Shown: positions 8,724 through 16,911, numbered from the stretch's first letter. The stretch: DNA of 64,000 nt from Nocardiopsis_B mangrovi (GCF_042653925.1 NZ_JBHSFQ010000005.1:1-64000), one strand, 5' to 3'. Made by a program: numbers and translations. The notes: generated by a model not told the origin, from the letters alone.

Positions 8724-8742
8724 CCGAAGGCCGACGAGCCGG

Positions 8743-9441
8743 CTAGTACTCGAAGACGGTCAGCCATTCGGCCTGCCGCGGCAGGTAGCCGTGGCGGGCC
8801 GCCATCGCCGTGACGACCGCGGGCATGTGGGCGGCGCCGTAGACCACGGCGACGTCGATCGGCTCGTGGCCGTGCTCCGCGTGGAGCGCCGACAGGGCCT
8901 CGACCAGCAACGCCTCCCGTCGCGTGCGCACCAGCGCGTGCAGCTCCGGGAGGCGCTCCGCCGCCTCTTCGGCGGCGGTCGGCGGATCGTGGTCGAGGGC
9001 GAGCAGGTCGCCGACGTGTGCGCGGCTGCCCGCGAGGAGGCTGATGGCGGCGACGATGGGGACCAGCAGCGCCACCCACGCGCGCTCCCTCAGGGGGAGC
9101 CGCCGCCAGCCCTTCGTGAAATCCGGGCCGGTCATGTCCGGGCGGATGACCGGAACCGGCAGGGCGTCCACGTCGAGTTTCTGCACGATCAGCCCGAGCC
9201 TCCTGTTGTGCGGGGTGCACCGGTAGGCCATGGTCAGGAAGGAGACCGGGGTGGACTCCCCGCGGATGCCCTCGGCGACGACGATGTGGCAGTCGAGGAG
9301 GCGTGCTCCGACGTCCTGGTAGAAGGCGGGCTCGGCGACGTGCACCATCGGGAACAGCAGGATCCGCATGGGGGATCCGCGCCGCCGGAGCGGGATGACC
9401 GCCGATCGCAGCCCGACGATGCTCGATTCCAGGATCTGCAT
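8743..9441 (-). CDS. TraB/GumN-like membrane-associated protein
   Basis: 232 aa. The beta-rich N-terminal core (MRILLFPMVHVAEPAFYQD and HIVVAEGIRGESTP) and the C-terminal VAVVYGAAHMPAVVTAM resemble the TraB/PrgY/GumN hydrolase-like family, in which conserved His and Glu/Asp residues are thought to act in peptide or pheromone turnover. One hydrophobic segment (AWVALLVPIVAAISLLAG, about residue 128-145) probably spans the membrane. ATG 9441 is preferred because GAAGGAGG precedes it; a longer in-frame form would add 34 unsupported residues. No neighbour suggests a pathway. Family assignment is moderate. Confidence 0.65.
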   Translation of the reverse strand: MQILESSIVGLRSAVIPLRRRGSPMRILLFPMVHVAEPAFYQDVGARLLDCHIVVAEGIRGESTPVSFLTMAYRCTPHNRRLGLIVQKLDVDALPVPVIRPDMTGPDFTKGWRRLPLRERAWVALLVPIVAAISLLAGSRAHVGDLLALDHDPPTAAEEAAERLPELHALVRTRREALLVEALSALHAEHGHEPIDVAVVYGAAHMPAVVTAMAARHGYLPRQAEWLTVFEY

Positions 9442-10053
9442 TCCCGCCTCCTTCGCACGGCAGGGAAGGGAACGCCAGATTACGAGCGTCGCGGGCATCG
9501 AAGGCTCCGCGTATCCCGGATCGTCGGCGACCACCGCCTCCACGCCCTTGTGCGCGCCCGTGCGGCGACCGGGCGGCCCCCGGATACGGCCGGATCAGGC
9601 CACCGCGGCCCTGCGCGAACCCCACCCGTCACCCGGCGACCCAGCGGGACCGGCCGCCCGGGCCCGGGCGGCCGCGCCCGGGGGACGTCCGCCGGGGTGG
9701 CGGGCCGCCGTCCGAAGCCGACTGCGGTTCGCCCGCCCGGCGCGCAGGGCGGGGTTCCGACCGCAGGGCCCGCGCGCGACGCCACCGTTCGGGGGCGGCC
9801 GTCCGAGGGTCGTCGGGGGATCCGTGGTCGATCGGTATCGGCGGGTCGGTGACGCCGGCCCCGGACCGGGGCCGGGACCGGCGCCCGCGGCCTGGGCTCG
9901 GGCGGGGACCGCCCCGCTCCCCAGCGTCGGACGACGGTCCCACGGCCCGCTGTGTCGCGGGTGATCTCGCGGTACCGCGCGGGCGCGGACGGTTGGCGCC
10001 CAGCTGGAGGGTAAGGAAGGGGAACCCATACCGAACGTGCAGGGGTGGAGGCC
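9442..10053. other. 612-bp divergent intergenic region
   Basis: No credible gene is seen between the divergent TraB-like and lipid-kinase-family genes. It contains a perfect 22-bp palindrome at 9652-9673 (two 11-nt arms, no loop), which could form a strong hairpin. The 5' flank of the downstream gene holds AGGGTAAGGAAGGG-like purine runs near 10010. No promoter match was clear enough to list. Confidence 0.45.
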
Positions 10054-11040
10054 ATGGACGCAGTCCGAACACTGTCGGTGCGGCGCGGCGGCGGGCCGCG
10101 GACCGCTCCCGTTCCCGCCGAGGAGTTCGACCCGGAGGGGCGCGGGGTGGTGGCCGTCGTCAACCCGCGCTCCGGTGACGGCCCTTCCGCGCTGGGCGGG
10201 CCGGGTATGGCCGAGCGGATCCGCGCCGGCCTGCCGCGCTCCGAGGTGGTGGAGTTCGGCACCGGCGACGACTTGGCCGCGCTCATGGACGACGCCGCCG
10301 GCCGCTGCCACGTCCTCGCCGTAGCGGGCGGTGACGGGACGGTCAACGCGGCGGCGCAGGCGGCGCTGCGCCATGACCGTCCGCTGCTGGTCATCCCGGG
10401 CGGCAGCCTGGACAATTTCGCCTCCACCCTGGGGCTGGGGTCGGCGGAGGAGTCGGTGGCCGCCTACCGCACAGGGACGGTCGGGGCGGTGGACGTGGGC
10501 ACGGCCGACGGCCGGCTCTTCCTCAACACCGCGTCCCTCGGCGCCTACCCCGCGGTGTTCGACCACCGCGAGCGGCTGCGCCGGCGCATGGGCCGGTGGT
10601 CCGCCTTCGCGGTCGCCGCCTGGTACGCGCTGCGCAGGGCCGAGCCCACCGATGTGGTCGTCAACGGCCGCCGGATGCCGATCCGGTGGGCGTTCGTGGG
10701 CAATGGGAAGCACCACACCCGTGCGCTGATCCCCAGCAAGCGGACACGGCTGGAGGACGGCCTGCTCGACATCCGGGTGCTCCGGGCGCACAAGCGGTAC
10801 TCGCGCACGCGCGTGGTCCTGGACATGCTGCTCGGGCACTGGGGGCTGGGAACCGCTTACACGCAGTGGCGCGTGCCCGCGCTGACCGTGTCCTCCCCGC
10901 ACGGGCGGCTGCGCTTGGCCTGCGACGGGGAGACCTTCGACGCCGGCCCTGAGGTCACCTTCGCCAAGATCGCGCAGCGGCTGCGCGTCTTCCACGCTCC
11001 CCCGCGCCCGCGGCGGGGCCGCGGTCACGGCGCGCGCTGA
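10054..11040 (+). CDS. Diacylglycerol/sphingosine-kinase-family lipid kinase
   Basis: 328 aa. The DAGK catalytic domain starts with the NPRSGDG loop (about residue 37), followed by the nucleotide-binding GGDGTVNAA and the substrate-side PGGSLDNFA. The C-terminal beta-sandwich ends with LACDGETFDAGPEVTF, as in YegS and DgkB homologues. It would phosphorylate a lipid such as diacylglycerol at the membrane surface; no transmembrane segment is visible. The start is ATG 10054 (AGGGG 9 bp upstream) rather than the GTG nine bases earlier. It is a monocistronic gene; the real substrate is unknown. Confidence 0.88.
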   Translation: MDAVRTLSVRRGGGPRTAPVPAEEFDPEGRGVVAVVNPRSGDGPSALGGPGMAERIRAGLPRSEVVEFGTGDDLAALMDDAAGRCHVLAVAGGDGTVNAAAQAALRHDRPLLVIPGGSLDNFASTLGLGSAEESVAAYRTGTVGAVDVGTADGRLFLNTASLGAYPAVFDHRERLRRRMGRWSAFAVAAWYALRRAEPTDVVVNGRRMPIRWAFVGNGKHHTRALIPSKRTRLEDGLLDIRVLRAHKRYSRTRVVLDMLLGHWGLGTAYTQWRVPALTVSSPHGRLRLACDGETFDAGPEVTFAKIAQRLRVFHAPPRPRRGRGHGAR

Positions 11041-11735
11041 CACCGCGGCGCGCCGGACGGTCGACAACGGCACGCGGACGGTTCGCCACCGCCGCCCCTC
11101 CCGGACACCCCCACGGCTCCGTTCCCCGGCCCGGCCAAAGCGCCCCCGCACCACCGGACGAAGGGGCCGCCTCCGTTACCAGGTCCGGCCGCGCCGCACA
11201 GGAACCAGGGCGACCGCATGGATGGGACCGCCCTCGGTCGGCTGAGCGTGCCGGGACCGCGCCGGCCGGCGGCCCGGCCCGCCGGGACGGATCGAGCCGG
11301 ATCGAGAGAGCTCGGTCCGCGGCGGTACGCCGCCGCCGGGGTTGACACCGATCACCGCGATCGCGGGGTTGGGATCGCGGCGATCGCGGTGATCCCAACC
11401 CCGCGATCGGCGCTGCCCACCCCGGGAACGGCGCCCGCCCGGGATCACGGACCCGGTCCCTTCCACCGCCCCACCGGTACCCCGGCCGGGCCGCGCCCAC
11501 GGCCGCGCCGGCCTCCGTGGGCGGCCGCTGAGGGCACGGCGGGCAGGCGCGGCGACCGTTGGCCGTGCCCCGCTCCTGCGTACGGGTGGTGTCCGGGGTG
11601 TTGTTCGGGCGGGGGAAAGGGGGTCGACCGGTGGCGTTGCTCCCGCGTTCATCGCATGGCGGAAACATCGCCGACCGAAACCCCGTTTGCCTGATTCATC
11701 CCTTTCATCCCCTTTCTCTAAGGACGTGTCCTCCC
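11041..11735. other. Nearly 700 bp without a gene, carrying a complex palindrome
   Basis: Between the lipid-kinase-family gene and the pyrophosphatase gene no coding frame looks real. The notable content is the interlocking palindrome at 11350-11409 (separate entry). The last ~70 bp, rich in C and T, lead into AAGGAC at 11720-11725, the ribosome binding site of the next gene. Confidence 0.5.
11350..11409. repeat. Two interlocking inverted repeats with 23-bp-spaced GCGATCG boxes
   Basis: Arm A (11350-11364, 15 nt) is perfectly complementary to A' (11380-11394). Arm B (11358-11376, 19 nt) is perfectly complementary to B' (11391-11409). The order A-B-A'-B' with overlaps means the two hairpins exclude each other, or the region forms a pseudoknot. 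GCGATCG occurs at 11357, 11380 and 11403, exactly 23 bp apart. This is far more symmetry than a simple terminator needs. Confidence 0.7.
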
Positions 11736-12437
11736 GTGGCCCGACCCTCCGTCCGCACCATCGCCGCCGTCGCCTCCGTCCCGGTCGCGGCCGCGCTGTT
11801 CTGGGGCATCTCCAGCGCGATCGCCGCCTCCCCCGGCTCGGCGCCCGCCGAGCCGGCCGACGGCTGCTTCGCGGCCGAGCCCGGCGGCTACACGCACCCC
11901 TTCGGGTACCCCCAGCCCGCACCGGGCGACGCCGCCGAGGAGGGGGTGGCCGCCGTCGTCGAGATCGCGCAGGGCGGCTTCACCAAGTACGAGATCGACG
12001 CCGATACCGGTCAGCTCGTCGCCGACCGCTTCCAGTCCATGCCCGTCACCTACCCGGCCAACTACGGCACCCTGCCGCGGACCCTCGCGGGCGACGGAGA
12101 CCCGCTGGACGTCCTGGTGTTCAGCCGCGAGCCGCTGGTGCCCGGGGCCGTGGTGCGGATCCGGCCCGTCGGCACCCTGCGGATGGTCGACGGCGGCGAG
12201 CAGGACGACAAGGTCGTCGCGGTCCCCGTCGACGACGTCGACCCCACCTACGCCGGCATCGCCGACATCGGCGACCTCCCGGAGATCGAGCGGGACCGCA
12301 TCGAGTCGTTCTTCCGCGTCTACAAGGACCTCCCCGATGGGCGCAAGGAGGTCGAGCTGGACGGGTTCGCCGACGCCGAAGAGACCCACGCGACCGTCGA
12401 GGCGGCGCTGACCGCCTACAGCGACAGCTGCTCCTGA
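11736..12437 (+). CDS. Secreted inorganic pyrophosphatase (family I)
   Basis: 233 aa. A signal peptide (about residues 1-32, hydrophobic core IAAVASVPVAAALFWGISSA, then AIAAS) precedes a family I PPase domain. Conserved elements are visible: VEIAQGGFTKYEID, the YPANYGTLPRT strand, the signature DGDPLDVLV with its metal-binding aspartates, and DGGEQDDKVVAVP with the Asp/Lys cluster. The enzyme hydrolyses pyrophosphate with Mg2+. Family I PPases are normally cytoplasmic, so an exported form suggests extracellular phosphate scavenging. GTG 11736 is chosen so that the signal peptide is complete; AAGGAC lies about 10 nt upstream. Confidence 0.88.
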   Translation: MARPSVRTIAAVASVPVAAALFWGISSAIAASPGSAPAEPADGCFAAEPGGYTHPFGYPQPAPGDAAEEGVAAVVEIAQGGFTKYEIDADTGQLVADRFQSMPVTYPANYGTLPRTLAGDGDPLDVLVFSREPLVPGAVVRIRPVGTLRMVDGGEQDDKVVAVPVDDVDPTYAGIADIGDLPEIERDRIESFFRVYKDLPDGRKEVELDGFADAEETHATVEAALTAYSDSCS

Positions 12438-12443
12438 CCCGGG

Positions 12444-12476
12444 GCCGGTGGCCCCGGCCCTTGCGGGGCCACCGGC
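12444..12476. terminator. 12-bp hairpin after the pyrophosphatase gene
   Basis: GCCGGTGGCCCC (12444-12455) and its perfect complement (12465-12476) enclose a 9-nt loop, starting 7 bp after the stop codon. Confidence 0.75.
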
Positions 12477-12661
12477 GCGCTCGTCCACGGCGGACGGCTG
12501 ATCGAGTGCCCCCGCCCGGCCCCGCCACCCCCGCCGGACAGCGGCCGGCGAGCCGCCGGCCGCCGGTGCCCCCGGAGCTTGAGCCCTTGTCCGCGCGGGA
12601 CGGCACCGGCGCCGCACCGGCCTGCTCGCGCGGCCGACCTCCCGGCCCGATCAGAACCCGG

Positions 12662-13585
12662 TCAGGCCGCGGTCCGCAGGTGCCGCCGCGCCCACTGCTC
12701 GAAGCCGGTGAGCGGGATGCCCAGGTCCCTGGCGTACTGCGGGCGGGCCGGCTGTCCGGCGACGTTGATCCAGTCGTGCGAGGCGCCCATCGCGGGCATT
12801 CCCGCGGCGAATGCGGCCTCCTCGGTCATGTCCGGCGCCGACAGCGGCGTGCCCAGAACACCGGAGAGGACATCGGCGATCTCCGCCATCGACAGGTAGT
12901 CGCTCGCCAGCTCCAGTTCGACCCCGTGGAACCGCTCCGGTGCGGCGACGGCCGCGGCGGCCGCGGCCCCGATGTCGTCCACCGCTGCGAGGGACAGCCG
13001 GGTGCCCGGCTTGACGACGCTCACCAGGCCCCCCTCGATACCCCGCGGGAAGAGGAAGGCCATGTCGGGGAGGAAGTTCTCCATGAAGAAGCCCGGCTTG
13101 AGGATCGTCCAGTGCGGGAAGCCGACCGCGCGGACCCGGTCCTGGATCGCGGCCTTGGCGCCGAGCGAGCGTTCCAGCCCGTCCCAGCGGCCGGCGACCC
13201 AGCCGGGGGTCTCGGTGTGCCCGCCGGCGCCGCTGACGGATGTGTGCACGAACTGCGGGACCCCGGCGGCCTTCGCGCCCTCCACGAGGTTGACGCCTTG
13301 GGCGACCTCTCCGTCGAAGTCGATGGCATCCCCGGACATGGCGGGCATCTGCACGGAGAAGACGGCGCGCGCCCCCTGAGCGGCCCGGACCACCGAGTCG
13401 CGGTCGTGGAGGTCGCCGGTGACCAGTTCCGCGCCGAGTGCCTCGACCGCCTCGGCGCGGGCGGAGGCGGGGTCGCGGACCAGGGCGCGGACGGCGACGC
13501 CCGCCGCGAGCAGGGCGCGTGCCGTGGCCCCGCCCTGTCTACCGGTGGCGCCGGTGACCAGGACGGGTGCGGAATCGGTGGGCAT
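12662..13585 (-). CDS. NmrA-like NAD(P)-binding protein
   Basis: 307 aa. An atypical short-chain dehydrogenase fold: APVLVTGATGRQGGATARAL carries the glycine-rich nucleotide motif at about residue 6-12, followed by VRALVRDP and VTGDLHDRDSV. The YxxxK motif of classical SDRs is absent, as in NmrA/HSCARG redox sensors and isoflavone-reductase-like enzymes, so it may bind NADP as a sensor or act as a reductase on quinones. ATG 13585 has TAGGAGC upstream. It is divergent from the TetR gene at 13689, and twin palindromes between them make it the probable target of that repressor. Confidence 0.85.
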   Translation of the reverse strand: MPTDSAPVLVTGATGRQGGATARALLAAGVAVRALVRDPASARAEAVEALGAELVTGDLHDRDSVVRAAQGARAVFSVQMPAMSGDAIDFDGEVAQGVNLVEGAKAAGVPQFVHTSVSGAGGHTETPGWVAGRWDGLERSLGAKAAIQDRVRAVGFPHWTILKPGFFMENFLPDMAFLFPRGIEGGLVSVVKPGTRLSLAAVDDIGAAAAAAVAAPERFHGVELELASDYLSMAEIADVLSGVLGTPLSAPDMTEEAAFAAGMPAMGASHDWINVAGQPARPQYARDLGIPLTGFEQWARRHLRTAA

Positions 13586-13616
13586 GATGCTCCTAGGGGG
13601 TGCGCTCGACATAAAC

Positions 13617-13663
13617 GGCGGGGCCCGCCGCTTTTCTCACGGTACAATACGGCGGGGCCCGCC
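13617..13663. promoter_or_regulatory. Twin palindromic operators between divergent NmrA-like and TetR genes
   Basis: GGCGGGGCCCGCC occurs at 13617-13629 and again at 13651-13663, 34 bp apart, each inside ACGGCGGGGCCCGCC. A TACAAT box at 13643-13648 lies between them. The spacing and divergent layout fit binding of the TetR protein to both sites to control both genes. Confidence 0.7.
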
Positions 13664-13688
13664 ATTTAACAACACCGGAGGTGACGCC

Positions 13689-14258
13689 GTGCCCGCCCAA
13701 CAGCGCGCGGACGCCCGGCGCAACTACGCGCGCATCCTCGCCGTGGCCGAGGAGGAGGTCGCCACCCAGGGCGCCGACGCGTCCCTGGAGCAGATCGCCC
13801 GCACAGCGGGGGTCGGATCCGCGACCGTCCGCCGGCACTTCCCCACGCGGCGCGCCCTGCTGGAGGCGGTCTCGCACAAGCGGATCGACGCCCTGTGCGC
13901 CCGCGCCCGCGAATTGGCGGGCCGCCCGGGCGACGGCCGCAGCGCACTGCTGGACTGGCTGAGTGAGGTCGTCGCCTATTGCGCCTCCATCCGGGGGCTG
14001 GCGGCCGCGCTGGCCTCCGACGGCGCCGGCCCCGACTCGCCGCACGACAACGGCTGCACCGCCGCGCTCGAAGAGGCGGGAGCCCCACTGCTCCACCGCG
14101 CGGTGCGGGACGGCGCGGTGGCGTCGGAGGTCACTTTCACCGATCTCATCACGCTGATCGTCGGCATCGCCCTGGCCACCGAGCACGAGCCCGATCCCGC
14201 GCCCCGGGCCGAGCGGTTGTTCCGGCTGACCGTGGCGGGCCTCAGTCCTCACGACTGA
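13689..14258 (+). CDS. TetR-family repressor
   Basis: 189 aa. The N-terminal DNA-binding domain is clear: ADARRNYARILAVAEEEVAT, then the helix-turn-helix LEQIARTAGVGSATVRRHF with PTRRALLEAV. The C-terminal ligand domain resembles TetR regulators paired with SDR or NmrA-like genes. GTG 13689 is chosen because GGAGG at 13677-13681 is correctly spaced. Divergent from the NmrA-like gene with two operator palindromes between them; autoregulation is expected. The inducer is unknown. Confidence 0.9.
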   Translation: MPAQQRADARRNYARILAVAEEEVATQGADASLEQIARTAGVGSATVRRHFPTRRALLEAVSHKRIDALCARARELAGRPGDGRSALLDWLSEVVAYCASIRGLAAALASDGAGPDSPHDNGCTAALEEAGAPLLHRAVRDGAVASEVTFTDLITLIVGIALATEHEPDPAPRAERLFRLTVAGLSPHD

Positions 14259-14319
14259 CCGCGGCGCACGCCCTCGGCGGACCGCCCGGTCGTCGTGGGA
14301 GGAAGGCCGTGAGGGGACC

Positions 14320-14340
14320 GCCGGCGGTGCGACCGCCGGC
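14320..14340. terminator. Hairpin between convergent genes
   Basis: GCCGGCGGT (14320-14328) and ACCGCCGGC (14332-14340) pair around a 3-nt loop, between the TetR stop and the stop of the membrane protein gene on the other strand. Confidence 0.65.
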
Positions 14341-14344
14341 TCCG

Positions 14345-15010
14345 TCAGTCCGGCAGGTCGCGCAGCGTCGCCGCCACACGGTCGCCGAACGCGTCGATCT
14401 CTTCGCACAGGTCGACGAACCGGGCGCTCTGCGCCAGCCAGCGCTGTTCATCGCCGGTCGCCCACGCCTCCCGCACCCGCCGGGCGCCGGCGATGAGCTT
14501 CACGAGGTAGTCGTACTGCGCTCCGCCGATCACGGAGTAGAGCCGGGTGCGGACCGGTCCGGGCAGTTCCGGGACCCTGTCGATCACCACGAGCAGGGTG
14601 ACGATGCCGTCCATGGCCGCGTCGATGTGCTTGGGCGGCAGGGGGATGCCGATGGTCGCATCGGCGGCCCGGACCGCGTTGCCCAGGCGCCGGGTGCGGA
14701 CGCCGAGCAGTCCGGTCGTGATGAGCGCCGCGGCCAGGAGGGCGGCCGGGAGCCAGGGCGCCAGCCAGGACCCGTCCGCGGCGGCCTCCCAGGCCGGCAC
14801 CGCTCCGGCGGCAACGGCCACCGCGGCGGCGGCGACGGTGGCGCGGCGGTTGCGCCGGTGCGCGACCGACCGCCGGGCCGCGGCGAGCTGGGCGTCCCGG
14901 TCGTCGTCGCGGGGCCCCAGTTCCCGGGAGATCTCCTCGGCGAAGGGGAACAACCGGTGCTTACTGGCTTCGGGCGCCGCCCGGTATATCGGGTCAGGGG
15001 TGTTCGTCAT
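14345..15010 (-). CDS. Hypothetical membrane protein with two transmembrane segments
   Basis: 221 aa, not recognised as a named family. The first ~55 residues are charged and probably cytoplasmic. Two hydrophobic segments follow (about residues 58-77 and 83-105, the latter including LPAALLAAALITTGLLGV), then a ~115-residue helical cytoplasmic tail with basic and aromatic residues (TRLYSVIGGAQYDYLVKL). ATG 15010 is preceded by GGAGGACC. It could be an envelope-associated regulator or a helper of the stress response, but nothing nearby supports a role. Confidence 0.65.
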   Translation of the reverse strand: MTNTPDPIYRAAPEASKHRLFPFAEEISRELGPRDDDRDAQLAAARRSVAHRRNRRATVAAAAVAVAAGAVPAWEAAADGSWLAPWLPAALLAAALITTGLLGVRTRRLGNAVRAADATIGIPLPPKHIDAAMDGIVTLLVVIDRVPELPGPVRTRLYSVIGGAQYDYLVKLIAGARRVREAWATGDEQRWLAQSARFVDLCEEIDAFGDRVAATLRDLPD

Positions 15011-15461
15011 GTCGGTCCTCCGCTCCCGCGGCCGGGCGTCGACCCCATGTCGAGGGTCGCGTGGAGACCGTCCGCCGTAGGTCGGTGATTCCGTTGTCCA
15101 CGGGCGGTGGCGCCGCCGACGCATCCGCCGGCGCCGCCCGGGACCCGCCCGTCTTCGACGATGGTGGGGCGGAAGAGTGGTACCGGCCACCCCTTCTCCA
15201 TGACGGTCAGGCGAACGGTAGGGGTGCGGGCCGCAGGACCCCGGGACCGGGATCGGGCACGCCGTTCTGACGGAGGCCGATACCCTCGTCGGGCCGCACG
15301 TGTACGGCGGCCGCACGGGCGACCGCGGACGTGCGCGGCCGCCGCACATGCGACCGCGGCGGCCCCGCCCCGTACACCGGCGCCGTCCGCGCGGTGGATC
15401 GTCAGGCCCGCGGGGCTCCCGGACGCCTGAACCGCCCCGTTCCGAACCGAAAGGCCACGCC
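15011..15461. other. 450-bp gap without a gene
   Basis: No convincing frame lies between the divergent membrane-protein gene and the ArsC-like gene. No clear operator or hairpin was seen either. Promoters for both flanking genes must lie here but could not be picked out. Confidence 0.4.
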
Positions 15462-15818
15462 GTGGAGATCTGGATCAACCCCGCCTGCTCCAAATGCCGC
15501 TCCGCGCTGTCCCTCCTCGACGCCGAGGGCGCCGACTACACGGTCCGGCGCTACCTGGACGAGCCGCCGACCGTCGGCGAGCTCGAGGATGTGCTGCGGC
15601 GCCTGGGGCTGGAGCCGTGGGACATCGCCCGCACCGGCGAGCGCGTGGCGGGCGAACTCGGAATGGACGCGTGGCCGCGGGACGACAGCCGGCGCGCCCA
15701 GTGGCTCGAAGCCCTGGCGGCCCATCCGATTCTGATCCAGCGGCCGATCATCACCGCGGACGACGGCACCACCGTGGTGGGACGCACCCCCGACGCGGTC
15801 CGCTCCGTCCTGCCGTAG
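15462..15818 (+). CDS. ArsC/Spx-family thioredoxin-fold protein
   Basis: 118 aa, the usual ArsC/YffB length. It opens VEIWINPACSKCRSALSLLD, giving Cys9 and Cys12 in a CxxC, then RRYLDEPPTVGELEDVLRRLG and a C-terminal HPILIQRPII segment with the conserved Arg of glutaredoxin-linked arsenate reductases. It could reduce arsenate with glutathione- or mycothiol-type thiols, or act as a general thiol-disulfide protein. No arsenite exporter is adjacent, so arsenic resistance is not assured. GTG 15462 has CGAAAGG upstream. Confidence 0.85.
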   Translation: MEIWINPACSKCRSALSLLDAEGADYTVRRYLDEPPTVGELEDVLRRLGLEPWDIARTGERVAGELGMDAWPRDDSRRAQWLEALAAHPILIQRPIITADDGTTVVGRTPDAVRSVLP

Positions 15819-15860
15819 CGGGCCCGGCCCTTCGTCCCGCAGGTCCCCGGATACGCGGGA

Positions 15861-15894
15861 TTGAACAATCGTTTAATATCATGAACATGCGTTC
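15861..15894 (+). promoter_or_regulatory. -10 box and two GAAC-N4-GTTC operators over the tetR start
   Basis: TTGAACAATCGTTTAA (15861-15876) and GAACATGCGTTC (15883-15894) share the GAAC-N4-GTT pattern, 20 bp (two helical turns) apart. TAATAT at 15874-15879 is a good -10 hexamer and would start transcription at about the ATG at 15887. The second palindrome covers the start codon. This fits tight autorepression by the TetR protein and a leaderless mRNA. Confidence 0.65.
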
Positions 15895-16525
15895 AATCGG
15901 CGACGATCGAAACACCCGGGCGATCATCCGCGACGAGGCGTTACGGCTGTTCGCGGCGGACGGCCCGGACGCGGTGCCGGTTCGCCGGATCGCCTCCGCG
16001 GCGGGCGTATCTCCCGGGCTGGTCATCCACCACTTCGGGTCGAAGAACGGGCTGCGCGACGCCGTCGACGAACACGTGCTGCACACACTCGAGGCCATGC
16101 TCGGCGAACTTGCGGGACGACCCCCCTCCGGGCGCGGCCCCGAGTCCGCCCTTCCGGCCGAGGCGCTGCTGCGACACATGAGGCCCGATTCGCCGATCCC
16201 CCTCTACCTGCGCCGCCTGTTGCAGAGCCACGGTGACGCGGGGCGGCGCGTCTTCCGACGGCTATTCGAGATGAGCACGGAAACCCTCCAGGCCATGGTC
16301 GCGGCGGGGGTGGCGGAACCCGGAGCGGACGCACCGGTGCGCGCGGCATTCTTGCTGGTCAACGACCTGTCCGTACTGCTCCTGCGGGACCACCTCACCG
16401 ACGTGCTCGGCGTCGACCCGCTGTCGGTGGAGGGCATGTCGCGGTGGACCTCGGAAACCCTCGCCGTGTACGACGCGGGGCTGCGCGGCGGCCACGTCCA
16501 GCCGGACGGGGGGACCGCGTCATGA
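15887..16525 (+). CDS. TetR-family regulator, probably leaderless
   Basis: 212 aa. HTH domain at about residues 10-55: IRDEALRLFAADGPDAVPVR followed by RIASAAGVSPGLVIHHFGSK. The C-terminal domain matches actinobacterial TetR proteins controlling membrane-protein or ABC genes. There is no Shine-Dalgarno site; the -10 box at 15874-15879 places the transcript start at the ATG at 15887 (a second ATG at 15881 is less likely). A rare TTA leucine codon is at 15941-15943, so translation may depend on the bldA-type tRNA. The stop overlaps the next start (ATGA), so the two genes form an operon. Confidence 0.85.
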   Translation: MRSIGDDRNTRAIIRDEALRLFAADGPDAVPVRRIASAAGVSPGLVIHHFGSKNGLRDAVDEHVLHTLEAMLGELAGRPPSGRGPESALPAEALLRHMRPDSPIPLYLRRLLQSHGDAGRRVFRRLFEMSTETLQAMVAAGVAEPGADAPVRAAFLLVNDLSVLLLRDHLTDVLGVDPLSVEGMSRWTSETLAVYDAGLRGGHVQPDGGTAS

Positions 16526-16878
16526 CGGCGTCATCCGCCCCGCGGCCGAGCTGGTTCTTCGGGACCGGGGCCACTGCCGCAGAGCGCGCGCTGGCCTGCC
16601 TGGCGGGCCTGCTCGGTGCCGCGGTCCTGGGCTGGACCACCTGGGACCTGGGATGGCCGTGGTGGAAGTACCTGGTGGGCGCGGTCGTCGTGTTCGACCT
16701 CGCCGGGGTGATGATCGCCCCATCGGTGCCGAGCCCCGAGGGCTTCGCCTGGTTGCCCGCGGTACTGCTGCTCAAGCTCGTCCTCGCCCACGCCGTTCCG
16801 GAGGAACCGTACCCTCAGGGCTCCGCGCGTGCGGAGTCCGCCGCCCCCACCGGGATCGGCCGACGTCGCGACGCGTGA
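16522..16878 (+). CDS. Small membrane protein in an operon with tetR
   Basis: 118 aa with hydrophobic segments at about residues 22-42, 50-68 and 74-90 (AERALACLAGLLGAAVLGW, YLVGAVVVFDLAGVMIAP, WLPAVLLLKLVLAHAV). The topology and the order of segments resemble DUF4260-type proteins, but I do not assign it to a family. Its ATG overlaps the tetR stop by 4 nt, so it is translationally coupled and probably the main target of that repressor. The last ~25 residues are polar and Arg-rich. Confidence 0.7.
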   Translation: MTASSAPRPSWFFGTGATAAERALACLAGLLGAAVLGWTTWDLGWPWWKYLVGAVVVFDLAGVMIAPSVPSPEGFAWLPAVLLLKLVLAHAVPEEPYPQGSARAESAAPTGIGRRRDA

Positions 16879-16911
16879 ACCCCCTGCCCGGGAACGGGGG
16901 GTCACACGCGT
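16871..16911. terminator. Extended hairpin overlapping the stop codon
   Basis: ACGCGTG (16871-16877) pairs with CACGCGT (16905-16911), and inside it CCCCC pairs with GGGGG. The structure includes the TGA of the membrane protein gene and likely ends the tetR operon. Confidence 0.6.

Noticed and set aside
9652..9673. Perfect 22-bp GC palindrome as a transcription terminator
   Set aside because: It lies between two divergently transcribed genes, not after a stop codon, so a terminator role is not supported. It is noted only as a structure.
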